Assembly: GCA_015501075.1 (NCBI GenBank)
Contig: JADNYJ010000094.1
Location: 62,001 to 126,000 of the forward strand
Length of the DNA stretch: 64,000 nt
Reading direction: 5' to 3'
Source of the DNA: Gymnopilus junonius
Taxonomy: Eukaryota; Basidiomycota; Agaricomycetes; Agaricales; Galerinaceae
The position numbers were made by a program, and so were the translations under genes. The notes beneath the pieces were generated by a model, which saw only the letters and a list, made by a program, of their open reading frames with translations, did not search any database and was not told the DNA's origin. Below, piece after piece: positions 1 through 11,199 of this stretch; the first letter of the stretch is position 1; each line of letters begins with the position of its first letter.

Positions 1-60
1 CATCCAACGCTTCTGCCTAGCAAGCATTATCCGCTGACATTACGGCTCGAAGAAGAGGAT

Positions 61-1330
61 GATTCGCCGCTAGTTTTAGTGATGAAGAATTCTCTGACCC
101 GAACACTGACCGAACCTCTGATGCAGGTGCGTCCGACAACTTCGAAACACCACCTGAAGGAGATGAATCTCCTTTAACCCAATCGACCTTCTTTGGATCT
201 ACCGTCCAAGAACCCGGCGTACTAAGACCTGACTTCGAATCTTTGCTAGATACCCTACTCAGATTTCAACCCATCTTTTACCCAATGAATGAACCCGAAA
301 TGCCAGAAGGAACCTCTGACACTGCCCCTCCTGCCCCCACCTCCTCCACTGGAAAAGGAATAGGAATCATCCCTACACCTTTCTCTGGAGACTGCTCCAA
401 GGTCAAAACCTTCATCCAAGACTTGGGTGACTATTTCGAATTAAACGGCGACCTTTACAACACCGACGCCAAGAAAATCGTATTCACCCTTGGACTTCTC
501 AAAGGAGGAGAAGCAGAAGCCTGGAAGAAGGCTTGGAGAGAAGACCACACCAAAGAGGTCAAAAATGCCGCAGGCGTACCAACTGGAGCTATCACCAAAA
601 ACTATGGTTCGACCTTAGATTTTGAAAGGGCTTTTAACAAAGCCTTCAAACCGACCAAGACAAAGGACCAAGCATTCTTTGAACTCCGAAACCTGAAGCA
701 GGGAAAAGCTTCAGCCACCGCACTAAACACTAAGTTCAACAAACTTGTCAAGACTGCCAAGATTCCCACTACCGGGAATGAGAGCATCTTGATCGACTAT
801 TACATGAACGCCTTGAACAATTGGCTTCAAGAAAAGATTATGGGGCCCGACATACTCCCAACCATGCTCGCCGCCTGGCAGCAAAAGGCAGTTGAGTATG
901 ACACCCATCGAATGAATTTAGCACGCCTTTTGGGCAAGACCACCACCCAGGCGCCAAACGAATGAAAGACTTGGTGGGCTAATATAGCCAGAGGAAACCC
1001 TGCCCCGCACTACCATGCCCCGGCGCCCCGAACAAACCACCGAGACCCAAACGCCATGGACGTTGACAAGATTGATGTCAATGCCATGACCCAGGAAGAA
1101 CAAAGCGAGCTCATGAGAAAGGGGCTCTGTTTCCGATGCAAGAAGCCCGGGCATGTCTCAAGAGACTGCCCGAGAAGGGCAAGAACAGGAGGAACCCTCC
1201 ACCGAAGAAGAACCCCCTCAAGGGAAGAGCGCTCCATGCACATATCAGGTCCCTCATGCAAGACCTTACCGAAGAAGAATGAGAAGAAGTATACAAGATA
1301 GGAGACCAAGAGGGTTTTCAATAAGGAGAT
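61..1330 (+). pseudogene. gag of Ty3 element (capsid and CCHC zinc knuckle), broken
   Basis: One frame reads from a TGA at about 60 through an acidic N-terminus, a capsid-like region (the stretch with DLGDYFELNG and EAEAWKKAWRED is typical of Ty3 gag in mushrooms) and then, after a TGA at 963-965, the knuckle CFRCKKPGHVSRDC (CX2CX4HX4C) near 1130-1170. After the knuckle the frame shifts by one and continues as HAHIRSLMQDLTEEE, a conserved gag-pol linker segment, with another TGA at 1280-1282. Gag forms the virus-like particle and the knuckle binds RNA. The true start lies upstream, and earlier stops at about 18 and 60 suggest further decay. Confidence 0.88.
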
Positions 1331-1429
1331 GCATGAAACCAACATATGCAACTCCTTCTTAGATATTTATTCTGTAGTCTCAGCTGAATCGAAAATAAAT
1401 CACTCCAATTACCCTTTTCATTCGAGACT

Positions 1430-1830
1430 GAGAACAGAACAAAAATCATTGGAACTGCTCTGGGAGACACCGGAGCAAAAGGGAAGTTCATTGACCAGAA
1501 CTTCATGAAGAAACACAACCTGGAAACGAAGGCACTGGAAAAGAGATCCGAGTTTCAACATAGACAGAACCCTGAACAAAAAGGGAACCATCAAGCACTA
1601 TGTTGATCTAAGCTCGATATAGATGGACAACCCGAACGGAACACTTACTGGTCACCGGCCTAGGAAAACAGAAGATTATTCTTGGTTTTCCCTGGTTGAA
1701 GAAAACAACCCAGACATCAATGGAAAAATGGACACGTCAAACTCAATAGGGAGATTACTACTACTTCCCAAGTAGAAGAAGTACCCAATGAGGAAATCCA
1801 ACAGGTCAATCAACTGGATGACTCTTCAGA
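1430..1830 (+). pseudogene. Ty3 aspartic protease remnant
   Basis: The active-site motif DTGA is at 1466-1477 inside a stretch reading GTALGDTGAKGKFIDQNF, which matches the retropepsin core (hydrophobic residues, D-T/S-G-A, then a variable loop and FID). The region downstream keeps recognisable pieces in changing frames (for example VKLNREITTTSQVEEVPNEE), so it is interrupted. Its role would be cleavage of the Gag-Pol polyprotein. The neighbours are gag upstream and reverse transcriptase downstream. Confidence 0.75.
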
Positions 1831-1977
1831 CTAATCATTTCCTTTTTAGGTAAAACCCCTTCCAGAAAGAAAGAGATTTGGACATCCCTGAGGATGACAA
1901 AAATTTGGATCAACACGAAACTGACTTCCTCGCAAATCTTCGCTCAGAAGCATGACATGAAGAAGGAAGAAAAGCAC

Positions 1978-3350
1978 TCAAAGAAATGATCCCACCGGAA
2001 TACCATGAATACCTGGACATCTTCAACAGGACACCGCCAACCGATTCCCTGAATCTCGATCTTGGGACCATAAGATGAACTCAAGGAAGGCTTTCAACCA
2101 AAAGTCTTCAAGATGTATCCTCTGACGCCCTCTGAGGATACCGAATTGGACAAATTCCTGGAAGAAAACCTGAAGAAAGGATATATTTGACCGTCTAAAT
2201 TGCCCATGGCTTCCCCCTTCTTTTTGTATCAAAAAAGATGGGAGGCTTCAACCCTGTCAAGACTATTGGTATCTAAATGAATGGACTGTCAAGAACGCTT
2301 ACCCCCTCCCTCTGATCCCCGAACTCATGGATAAACTCAAAGGAGCCAAGTATTTCACTAAACTTGATGTCCGATGGGGTTACAACAATATCAGGATCAA
2401 GGATGGTGACCAATGGAAAGCAGCATTCAAAACAACAAGGGACTATTGAACTGACTGTCATGTTCTTTGGCATGTGCAATTCTCTGGCGACCTTCCAGTC
2501 GATGATGGACTCAATGTTTAAGGATGTTGTTCATCAAGGTTTCATTATCATCTACATGGACGATATTCTTATCTTCCACAAAGATAAGATGAAACTGGAA
2601 CAGATAACAAAGGAAGTGCTTCAAATACTCCAGGACAACGACTTGTATTTGAAACTGGAAAAATGCACGTTCGCTCAGACAAAGATCGATTATCTTGGAA
2701 TGATTATCCAAGAAGGAACGATATCGATGGACCCTTCAAAACTCAGTGGTATAGCTGACTGGCCGGAACCGAAGAACGTAAAACAGGTCCGATCCTTTTT
2801 AGGATTCGGAAACTTTTACAGGTGATTTATAAGGAAATATTCGGAAATAGCTCGCGCGCTTAATGAGCTATTAAAAAAGGACCATAGCTTTGAATGGAAT
2901 GAAGACGCCAAGAAATCATTCGAACTACTGAAACAAAAATTCACAGAAGAACCTGTCTTGACCATGCCGGACACTACAAAACAATTCCAGATCGAATGCA
3001 ATGCATCCAAATATGCATCTGGAGCAGTTTTAACACAATTAGACAGCAATGGAGACCGACACCCAGTGGCATTCATCTCAAAGATGTTCTCTCCCACTGA
3101 GAGAAACTATGAGATTTATGACAGAGAACTATTGGCAATGATCCAATCCCTCAAAGAATGGAGACACTACATTCAAGGATCGACATTCACAATGATCATC
3201 TATTCTGATCACAAGAATTTGACGTACTTTAGAAGTACTCAAAAATTGAATAGATGCCAAGCAAGATGGTCTCTATTCCTCTCGGAATACGATATACAAC
3301 TGGTCCATCTCCCCAGAAGTAAAATGGTTCAATCGGATGCCCTCTCATGA
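1978..3350 (+). pseudogene. Ty3 reverse transcriptase and RNase H, broken
   Basis: Palm and fingers motifs are present in two frames. First comes a frame with [15 protein letters not shown] and [17 protein letters not shown] one-base deletion near 2448 shifts to the frame carrying the catalytic YMDD (2553-2564) and [12 protein letters not shown] at 2823-2825 interrupts FYR/FIRKY where arginine is expected. The RNase H part starts with IECNASKYASGAVL: the first catalytic aspartate of the family (IEC/VDAS) reads Asn at 3000-3002, so RNase H would be inactive even without the stops. A TGA at 3348-3350 ends the segment at DALS, where the family continues with arginine. Confidence 0.93.
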
Positions 3351-3492
3351 AGACCGGATATGATCCCCGATGAGGATCATGACAACGAAGACAAGATTCT
3401 CCTTCCAGAGTCTATTTATAAATTTGATTGATGCCGATCTCCAAATGGAAATCACCTAATCAAGGAAACAGGACAAGGACGTAGTTGACACA

Positions 3493-4965
3493 TTGAAACT
3501 CCTAACACAAGAAGGACCTCAAAGTCTCGCAAAAGACTTAGACAACTGGGAGACAATACAAATGGAAGGCATCGGCAAACTAATCTTTTACAAGAAAAAG
3601 AATTATATCCCCGATGATCAAGAACTATGCAGGAAAATCATTGTGATGTACCACAACTCAGTCACCACAGGACACCCCAGAGAACTGGAAATGTACAATG
3701 CTGTACGACAACTATACTGGTGGCCCAGAATGCGAACATTCATCAAGAACTACATCAAAGGGTGCGGACAATGCCAACAGTTTAAGATCAACAGAAACCC
3801 GGTGAATCCCTCCCTACACCTGATCGAAGGAGCCAAATCCATGAGACCATTCGCACAATGCTCTATGGATATGATCACAGACCTCCCTAGCATCAACGGA
3901 TTTGATTCTTTATTGATCATGGTCGATCACGGGCTTACAAAGGGGGTAATCATCATGCCTTGCTCGAAAACTCTTTCACAAGAAGGAGCTGCAGTACTTC
4001 TTCAGGACAACCTTTTCAAACAATTCGGTCTACCAGATAGTATCATTTCTGACAGAGGACCCCAATTCACAGCAAGAACCTTCCAAGAATTGCTCAAACT
4101 TCTTGGAATCAAGTTGAAACTGTCAACGGCATATCACCCTCAGTCAGATGGTACCACTGAATGATTCAATCAGGAAATAGAAGCATATCTCGCTATCTAT
4201 TGCTCCTCCAACCCGACCACCTGGAAACAACATGTGGGGACCCTAGAATTCATCCACAATGATCGCAGGCATGCGGACAGGCAAAAGACCCCATTCAAAC
4301 TCATGTTCGGAACCAATCCAGTTGCTATTCCCACCACGTTCGAAAATACGAAGTTTCCCTCAGTCAAGGAAAAGCTGAAGAGCCTTATTTCGGACAGAAA
4401 AGAAGCTCTTGCAGCACACGAACTAGCCAGAGCAAGAATGGCTGATTGACAAAAGTCCAACTTTGTACCGTTCAAAGAAGGACAGAAAGTATGGCTCAAC
4501 TCAAGGAATCTCAAAACACAGTACAACAAGAAGCTGGCACCGAGAAGAGAAGGACCATTCAAGATCAAATGCATCCTAGGACCTCTCACATATCAGCTAC
4601 AACTGCCAAAGATGTGGAAGATTCATGACATCTTCCATGCAATGTTGTTAATGCCCTACACGGAAACACAGGTTCATGGCCAAAATTTCACACAACCACC
4701 CCCTGAAACGATTGATGGAGAGTCAGAATATGAAGTCGAAACCATTCTGAACCATCAAAAGTACAGGAATGGATGCTACCAATACTACGTCAAATGGCTC
4801 AGCTATCCTATAACCGAAGCATCATGGGAACCTGGATCGAATCTTGCCAATGCATCAGAGAAACTTGAAGTTTACAAACAACTTCACTCTCTACCCTGGA
4901 ACAACAAATATGAAAGGAAGGCTATTATTACAGTCCGGATGATCGACAGAGAGACCTCAAGATAG
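3493..4965 (+). pseudogene. Ty3 integrase with C-terminal chromodomain, broken
   Basis: The HHCC zinc-binding domain is visible (H...TGH...CGQC, about 3650-3780), followed by the DDE core with SMDMITDLP, SDRGPQFTAR and the glutamate region STAYHPQSDGTTE. TGA codons at 4162-4164 and 4447-4449 interrupt the same frame where arginine is expected. A GPY/F-like module (KLAPRREGPFKI) follows. The C-terminus (about 4720-4890) is a chromodomain, with EYEVETILNHQ, YYVKWLSYPITEASWEP and a final helix. Chromodomains steer integration towards heterochromatin through histone H3 marks, which fits the repeat-rich setting. A frameshift separates this frame from the RNase H frame. Confidence 0.94.
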
Positions 4966-5116
4966 GAGACTGAAACCATCACTCCTGTCAAGGAGAAGGC
5001 ATCAAGACGCCTGATCAAGAAACTGAAAATGATCCTTGAGGAATATTTGGAACACCTATAAAACAGGTGAACCTATTCCCCTCATTTCTTCAGTCCCTTC
5101 ATTGTCTCCTGCAAAC

Positions 5117-6325
5117 ATGCCTCGCTTTTCCACTTGAACCCGCGCTGCTGCCTCTGCTCCCAACTCATCCCCCTCCATGATACGCACTCGCCTGGCCCAA
5201 GCAAATGCACCATCACCCGAACCAACCCCTGCTCCCTCTTCCTTTCACACTAGAACTGAAGTCCGTCTCTCCCAGATGGACTCCTCCTCTGACTCACCTG
5301 ATCCGAATGATGCCCCCACTACCAGATACCCACCTCCAATTCCTACGGTACATGCCCCCGTTCGCTCTGTTGAGGATTTCCTCAACTTACTCGATTTCGT
5401 CGATTTCCAACAGCTGACTCACAAGGAACTTGAACAGTTCCTTAGCCACCCCTGCCACTACTCCACTGCCCTAGAAGTCCTCCAGTCTGATCCCTTTCTT
5501 AGGGACACTCTCTGCCAGTTTAAGCATGAAACCGACCAAACCAAGCACCACTGTGAAGTGATTAAGGCATCCCAAACAAAATCGCTACAATTGTTCGAGA
5601 CCCTCATGTGCTTCCAGCTCAAAAGAGTCATCAACCCTCTTCTTGTCAGCAGCAGATGATGAGGAGAACGCCCTCCTACTGCTACATCTGCCATCAGGTC
5701 CGAAGAGGAACCTTACTGCTCACCCTCCTCTTATGACATCACTCCACAGACCTACCCACCCATTCCTCCTCATGACGAATGGTTCATCAACACTGTCTCC
5801 GTCGATGACCACCCCCCAAGATCCATTTCGACATGCTCCCATGCACCACCCCCAACCACGCTGCCCACCACAGTTCCCCGAAGACATGCCCTCGCCACCA
5901 TGCAGATGACCTCTGCCCAGAACGCTGCCCATAACAACCCTCCTGCCTACACTGAACCCCCTTCTATACCTCCCCAACCCCAGACCCCTTTCTGACCCAC
6001 TCGAACCCTGACGAACCCCCGACTGAGTCCATGATGATGCTGCTTTGTTTGCAGCAGCGCGAACCACTGGCAGGCAGACTGCCACAACTACCGCTGCTGT
6101 CACTGCCGCCAGTATCGTCCAGGCCACAATTTGATCAACTGTAGTCGATGACCGATCCGATGAAGCGACGGGGAATTCGTAGGCTATGCCTATGAATTCA
6201 CGGAAGAGCAACTGGAACATGTCGATGACATCGACAACACGCTGAATGATTGGCATGATGCAGCATATGACGGATGGCAAGGAGAGGAGGTGGAGAACAA
6301 CTTGAGCAGTGAGCCCCATTATTGA
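5117..6325 (+). pseudogene. Third ORF of the Ty3 element, downstream of pol, with Cys/His zinc-finger-like segment
   Basis: After the chromodomain a new protein starts near ATG 5117 (MPRFST, then a TGA) and has a clear frame at 5177-5659: Pro/Ser-rich first, then leucine-rich helices (VEDFLNLLDFVDFQQLTHKEL). Later pieces in shifted frames give CYICHQ (about 5685) and a compact Cys/His cluster HWQADCHNYRCCHCRQYRPGH followed by NLINC (about 6062-6140), then an acidic C-terminus ending at a TGA at 6322-6324, about 25 bp before the purine tract. An extra reading frame between integrase and LTR fits the position of env or of an accessory gene; the Cys/His pattern suggests a nucleic-acid or metal-binding protein, not an envelope. 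It is interrupted several times. Confidence 0.6.
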
Positions 6326-6345
6326 AGCCAGGGGCTTCAATTCTT

Positions 6346-6356
6346 AGTAGGGGGGT
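6346..6356 (+). other. Polypurine tract of the Ty3 element
   Basis: AGTAGGGGGG followed by TAA lies immediately before the LTR start TGTTATGACT. This is the normal place and composition of the plus-strand primer used in LTR-retrotransposon reverse transcription. Confidence 0.8.
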
Positions 6357-6358
6357 AA

Positions 6359-6814
6359 TGTTATGACTCCCCATTTCTTATCTTATCGCGTGCCCCCCAT
6401 TCCTTTTTCTTTATCATTTATTGAACGATTTATTATTTATAGTTTCTTCATGATCATCTTTGCTCGCAAGATGATCATTCACCTTCTTACATGTATGCAG
6501 ACAATCTTTCCTTTTGATCATCATCCCTTGTACTGCCCGATGATGATCACCCCTTTCTGATTCCCCTTGTTTTACTTTTGTTTCATTTATATTATTATCA
6601 AACCCAAATAGTATATAAACTGTAGCTAGTCTACATGTATTCTTTAGCTTGTTCTTGAGAATATACTCTCTTGTAACAATCCAGAGTGAACTTGAACTAC
6701 TAAGGCATTCTTCTGTCGAAGACAATACCTTAGCAGACTTCATCGAATGACCTCTATGACTACTACACCAGACCTTATCTTATCAGATTAGGTTCTGTCA
6801 TCAAAGTCATAACA
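6359..6814 (+). repeat. 3' LTR of the Ty3 element (456 bp)
   Basis: The LTR starts TGTTATGACT and ends AGTCATAACA, a perfect 10-bp terminal inverted repeat with TG...CA ends. It directly follows the polypurine tract. A TATATAAA box lies at 6612-6619 and would start element transcription in the 5' copy. The bases following are AGGAG, expected as the target duplication. Confidence 0.93.
6612..6619 (+). promoter_or_regulatory. TATA box inside the LTR
   Basis: TATATAAA in the middle of the LTR, the usual U3 promoter position. In this 3' copy it would read outwards into the flanking repeat block. Confidence 0.6.
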
Positions 6815-8150
6815 AGGAGTACCTCAGTGATTAAACCAGATAATTGATCATTTCATTGAAATCAATTGAAGTTGTGGCCTGTTTCATTTCATTTCATTGA
6901 AAGCCATTTTCATTGAGAACCCTCATTTCATTTCATTTTGTAAAAGGGTCAGAACTTGCTAAGATACTCTACTGTGTTTAGTGCAGACAGTTAAATCAAA
7001 GCACCCTGGTTAAAAGCCAACCAAAAAGACTACCAAGTCACTAAGATCTTAAAATCTATCCAAGCCTCCAAACAACTGTACCTAGAGCTTGTCTCAATAG
7101 AGGTGTTTGCAAAGACAAGAGTTGAGTTTGAAGTAGAGTGTGTTGTTGTTGTTGTAGGACAATAACTAGTGTGCTAAACTAAGAGCTCTACTCTTACGTT
7201 CACCCTTAAGCAAGAACTAGCATTTCAGCAGACTTCAGTCAACAAACAAACTTCTGGAGAGAGTGGTTATACTGACAGTCAGTACTGGTGTGTGGACAGC
7301 AGTTTGCTCCCTATTTTTGATTATCACAGTTAGTAGCCTGGTGAAGTAGAGGCCTTATCGATTAATTGATGCTGTGAACTTGACAGGCAACTGCTTGGAA
7401 AAACTCACCTGCATTCACTGCCATTGCTTTCCTGATCTGCCCCTTATATTGTAACATCCTTCTGGAAGCATTTTTATTCCTGGTATTTAACATAGCCTTA
7501 CTCATATCAGGCCAACTTGAACATGAGAGAGACCATTTGGGGAAACAACTTTTCAGCTATTAGCGACATGACCTTTGCCCATGGTACAGCTCGACTAGAA
7601 ATGTACATTCTGTCTTGCTAATCTACAACAATTTTGAGCTAACGAGCATTGGGCTGTCAAGGATGGATCTGCCACTCAGATTATGGAAGCACCTCCTGAT
7701 AATGATAGTGGTAATTCTGAGGTTTTTGAAAAGACTGTTTAATGGAGAATATTTCAAGTTGAAGCCTGTAATTCATAAATTAAAAAATCTCGAGAACCTC
7801 TCACTGGGCTGTACTTGGTGTTCTTGCCTGGAAGCCAATTGTAAATAAGGGGAAAAATATTCAGACTATGGCTCAAGCCTATTGGTCATGCCTTTAATTA
7901 GTAATGATTCTGTGGCACAATCTGTGGCCTGAATTTCTCACCTGCTGAGGTTCCCAATCAACCTAATTCATCTGATATCACTCTCACCTTTGCCAACTTT
8001 CCAGAGCACCAAAACCATTCCATACTGATTACTGAAGCTTCATCCACCATTTTCAATTATGGCCAATGGATCATCAACAAAGATCTCAGAGCAGTGTTAG
8101 TGCAATCTCTTCATCTGTGACATGCACTATCCCCACACATCTTATCTGAC
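6815..8150. other. Gene-free repeat DNA after the LTR
   Basis: No recognisable gene. It holds a short TTTCATTTCATT-type simple repeat near 6850-6940 and a GTT repeat near 7140. A 77-codon open frame at 7615-7848 has no family features. CpG is scarce. Nothing else is seen. Confidence 0.5.
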
Positions 8151-9070
8151 AATCCTTCAGTTACTTCCAGGGATGCTGATCTTGTGATTTGATCCTCTGA
8201 TGGTGTTCTATTTCATATTCATCACCAGAACCTGGCTATAATGACTGGAGCATTCCCTGGGTCAGAGTTTGACAGCCAAGGAGAGGTCATGAAAGCTTGA
8301 AAGTGCTTGAGGTCATCTTCCAGTTTGTTTATCCAAAGAGGCATCCAAAGCTCCAAGGTCTTGACTTTGCAACCCTGATGGAGGTAGCAGAAGCAGTGGA
8401 GAAATATCAGGTCTTTTCAGCAATGAACATATGCAAGATGCATTTAAGGTACATATGATGGTCAGCCTATAGTGTCAACTACTGTGTAACTTATATGTTT
8501 TGTCACAATTCACAAAAAGCAATTTCCTTCCCAAACACACAGGTGAAGTTTTTGTTCATGCCATGGAGCATGACTACCCAGAATTGCTTGATAAAACTGC
8601 CATCATCCTTTCTCATTCCCCACTGTTGGGTACTTTGAAAACTTTGCCCCTGCATTATATTCTTCCTTGGGCAAGCAATCATTGTGTTACAATCTACTTG
8701 ATATGAGCTCAATAAATTTGCAGGTTGAATACCAAGCTGCATGACATGCATTGTTTGAGGATGCAATACAGTATATCAAAGGCCAAGGGCTTAACAAAGA
8801 AATTCAGCCAGGCTGCAATACACACAATAATGAAATATGTCTTTTCTGTCAATACTCCCTGATCATTTGGGTTATAGGTTTAGAGAAGATTGAAAGCCTT
8901 TCTGGCTTACAGAATGCAATAAGAAACCTTGACATTTCAGAAGTTAGTGGTAGCAAGTTCTGTGACTGGTGCAGATCTTGTGGGCCAAACAGTTGTGAAT
9001 ATCTTCCTGCAATTTGAGGCATCCTTGAGGCCAGAATTCAAGAAATTCCACCACTTACAAAATATATAAA
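8150..9070 (+). pseudogene. BTB/POZ domain protein, degenerate copy 1
   Basis: Read across frames, the segment gives a BTB/POZ fold typical of large mushroom gene families: DADLVI, stop, SSDGVLFHIHHQNLAIMTG, then FQFVYPKRHPKLQGLDFATL and EKYQVFSAMNICK, an intron, EVFVHAMEHDYPELLDK, LPLHYILPW, a second intron, and a C-terminal part with Cys pairs (CLFCQ...CDWCRSCG). TGA at 8190-8192 and 9015-9017 replace arginine codons, and a frameshift lies near 8295. Family members are thought to act as protein-interaction or ubiquitin-ligase adaptors. From about 8041 to 9204 I could find no CpG. The copy is tail to tail with the homologous one at 9388-11200. Confidence 0.85.
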
Positions 9071-9387
9071 AGACAAGGTTATGGTTTAACATTAGTATAT
9101 ATAACTTCCAACTAGCCCTATCCAGACTTTATGTCAGTAGTTGAAAAATAATGACAGAAAATCTTCCCTGCATTTTTTGCCTTATGTTTCTAGTATCTAC
9201 ATGCTACGTCAAGCTGAGTTGTAGTAATGAGCTATCTTGCCAACTTTTCACAAATGAAATAGTATTTTATTAGCAAAACAACAAATAACTCAGGATAATC
9301 ACTTTCTTAGCTACTGCCCTCTATCCTCTGATAAAACTACCAACCATTGACCTTTGGAAGTGAAGTTAAGGATTCCACCTGGTTCTT
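9070..9387. other. Spacer between the two tail-to-tail BTB copies
   Basis: AT-rich DNA of about 320 bp joining the 3' ends of the two inverted BTB pseudogenes. No gene or obvious repeat is visible. Confidence 0.5.
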
Positions 9388-9832
9388 TCAGTTTTGATTT
9401 GTGTTTAATCCACACTTAAGACACAGCTGGTACATCAGTGGCTTTTGTGAATGCAGAAAAGAGCTGATAGCCTGAATTCCAGCTTCCAGAATTCTTTGTA
9501 CCTCAGGGAGATATTGGAACTTGTTCATTGCACAATTCTCACACCAGCCACTGAAGTTGATCTTGTTTTCACAATTTATCAAGAGATCAGGGTGTCTAAT
9601 TGCATTCCTTAGAGAGGTAAGGCTTCTAATCTGTTCCAGTCTCATGATCCAAATGATTAAGGCATGTTGACAAGAAATGCATATTTTGTTCATGGACTTG
9701 TCACAGTATGAACCTGGTCCTGCATAGAGTACAGGGTCTTTGATCTTCCAGATTACATCCTTGAAGATTTGTGCTATGCAACTTGGTATTCAATCTATAC
9801 ATAATTTAGCATATTAAATAAGTAAATTATAA

Positions 9833-10057
9833 CATCAGGAAAAAGGGTTTTGCTTTATAAGTCTACAAAGCTACCCTTCCTTGTAACTCAATCTTAATGA
9901 CATATAGAGCTATACAGAGGCTCCATATTGCTTTAGGGACTTCACAAGGCTCCCAAAGCATATCCAAAGCAACACAAAGCCTCTGTGTAACTCTATAGAG
10001 TTTGCAAAGAACCAAATAGCTTGTATTGCTATAAAGCAAATACCCTTTTTCCTGATG
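9833..10057. mobile_element. Small terminal-inverted-repeat element (MITE-like, about 225 bp)
   Basis: The left end CATCAGGAAAAAGGGTTTTG and the reverse complement of the right end, CATCAGGAAAAAGGGTATTT, match for about 27 bases with one or two differences (both continue TGCTTTATA). There is no coding capacity inside. It sits in an intron of BTB copy 2, just after the donor GTATGT. The target duplication is unclear (possibly 2 bp). Size and ends fit a non-autonomous DNA transposon, superfamily not determined. Confidence 0.75.
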
Positions 10058-10104
10058 AATCACATTACATACCCAGGGGACAATATAATGCAGAGGCAAA
10101 GTCT

Positions 10105-10710
10105 TGTAATTAAATGAGTTTGAGCACATCCAGAATGGGACTTGGTGACAAACTCCATTTGTCGATGGTTCCAATAGTGTGTGTAGGTGTAGACAATGAA
10201 GTAAAAATAAATGAGAGTTCCAGGAAGGGTGAGAAAGTGAGGGAATTTGAGTATCTTGAGTTGAAAATTGCAATATCTAAGTTGATTTCTATGCTTCTGA
10301 GGTGAGTTGTGGGATTGTATTCAACTGGAGAACTACAGTACACAAGTCTAGTATTTATACTGTAGCAAATAAGTGAAGAGTTTCAGGGAGAAGGAAATTT
10401 TTACAGAGGAAGAGAGGAAATTTGAAATAAATGAAGTGAAATTTTATTGGACCAAATGGTCATGGCTGAGTATATGAAAAGATCATATTTTATGAGCTAA
10501 ATGGAGAGGAATAAAATTTTCTAAGTGATAAATGAGGGGGAAAGGATACCAGTTGCTTTTCATTGTGAGGGATTACTATGTTTGGAGTTAACTCTATCCA
10601 GCCATTGTTGTGCACCATTGTTATCTTATCAAAGGTGCTTTCATGCATCCAGTATGTTGATCTGACTCAATTTTCTCTGTTATGGACCTATGCTAATTGT
10701 CTTCCTTACA
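10105..10710. mobile_element. LTR-like insertion (candidate solo LTR, 606 bp) inside BTB copy 2
   Basis: The ends are TGTAA and TTACA, a 5-bp inverted repeat with TG...CA, and the insert is flanked by a 4-bp direct repeat GTCT (10101-10104 and 10711-10714). Taking the insert and one GTCT away joins the BTB frame exactly at M-K-T-L-P-L-H-Y, matching copy 1. No open frame inside resembles a known protein. A solo LTR is the best guess; another class with a 4-bp duplication is possible. Confidence 0.7.
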
Positions 10711-11199
10711 GTCTTCATTGTATCCAAAAGCAGGGAATGAGAAAGAAGGACACCCATTTTGTCTACCAATTTAGGATACCCATGTTTCATTGCATGAACA
10801 AATATTTTGCTTGCATGTTCAGGAATAAAGTCACTTCAGTTACAGAGATTCATCTATCAGTTTTTAGTGCTTGACAATCCATGCATAGACCAACTTACTT
10901 CAGATGCCCTCACATGTGTTCATTGCTGAAAAAACCTGATACTTCTCTACTACTTCTACTACCTCCATCAAGGTTGCAAAGTCAAGATCTTTGAGCTTTG
11001 GATGCTTCTTTGGATAAATGAACTGGAATAGGATCTCAAGCACTTTTGAGCTTTCTGTGAGTTCCACAATCTCTCCTTGGGTGTTAAACTCTGACCCAGG
11101 GAATGCTCCAGTTGATATAGCAAGGTTCTGATGATGAATATGAAAGAGCATGCCATCAGAGGATCAAATTGTGATATCAGTGTCTTTGGTGCTAACTGA

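Larger units (their letters stand above)
1..6814 (+). mobile_element. Ty3/gypsy chromovirus LTR retrotransposon, decayed, 5' end outside window
   Basis: The order gag with a CCHC knuckle, aspartic protease, reverse transcriptase, RNase H, integrase and chromodomain is that of a Ty3/gypsy chromovirus (Tf2-like group of basidiomycetes). After pol there is a further reading frame with zinc-finger-like cysteines, then a purine tract and a 456-bp LTR. The 5' LTR and primer-binding site are upstream of the window. The copy is dead: coding is broken by at least three frameshifts and six in-frame TGA codons, each where arginine (CGA) is expected. The five bases after the LTR, AGGAG, are the predicted right target duplication; the left copy is not visible. 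Confidence 0.96.

Noticed and set aside
5117..6325. Envelope gene of a retrovirus-like element
   Set aside because: No signal peptide, membrane anchor or glycosylation pattern; Cys/His clusters suggest a zinc-finger protein instead.
9863..10343. Minus frames of 136 and 77 codons
   Set aside because: They are composed of parts of the 225-bp inverted-repeat element, the LTR-like insertion and a BTB fragment; not a gene.
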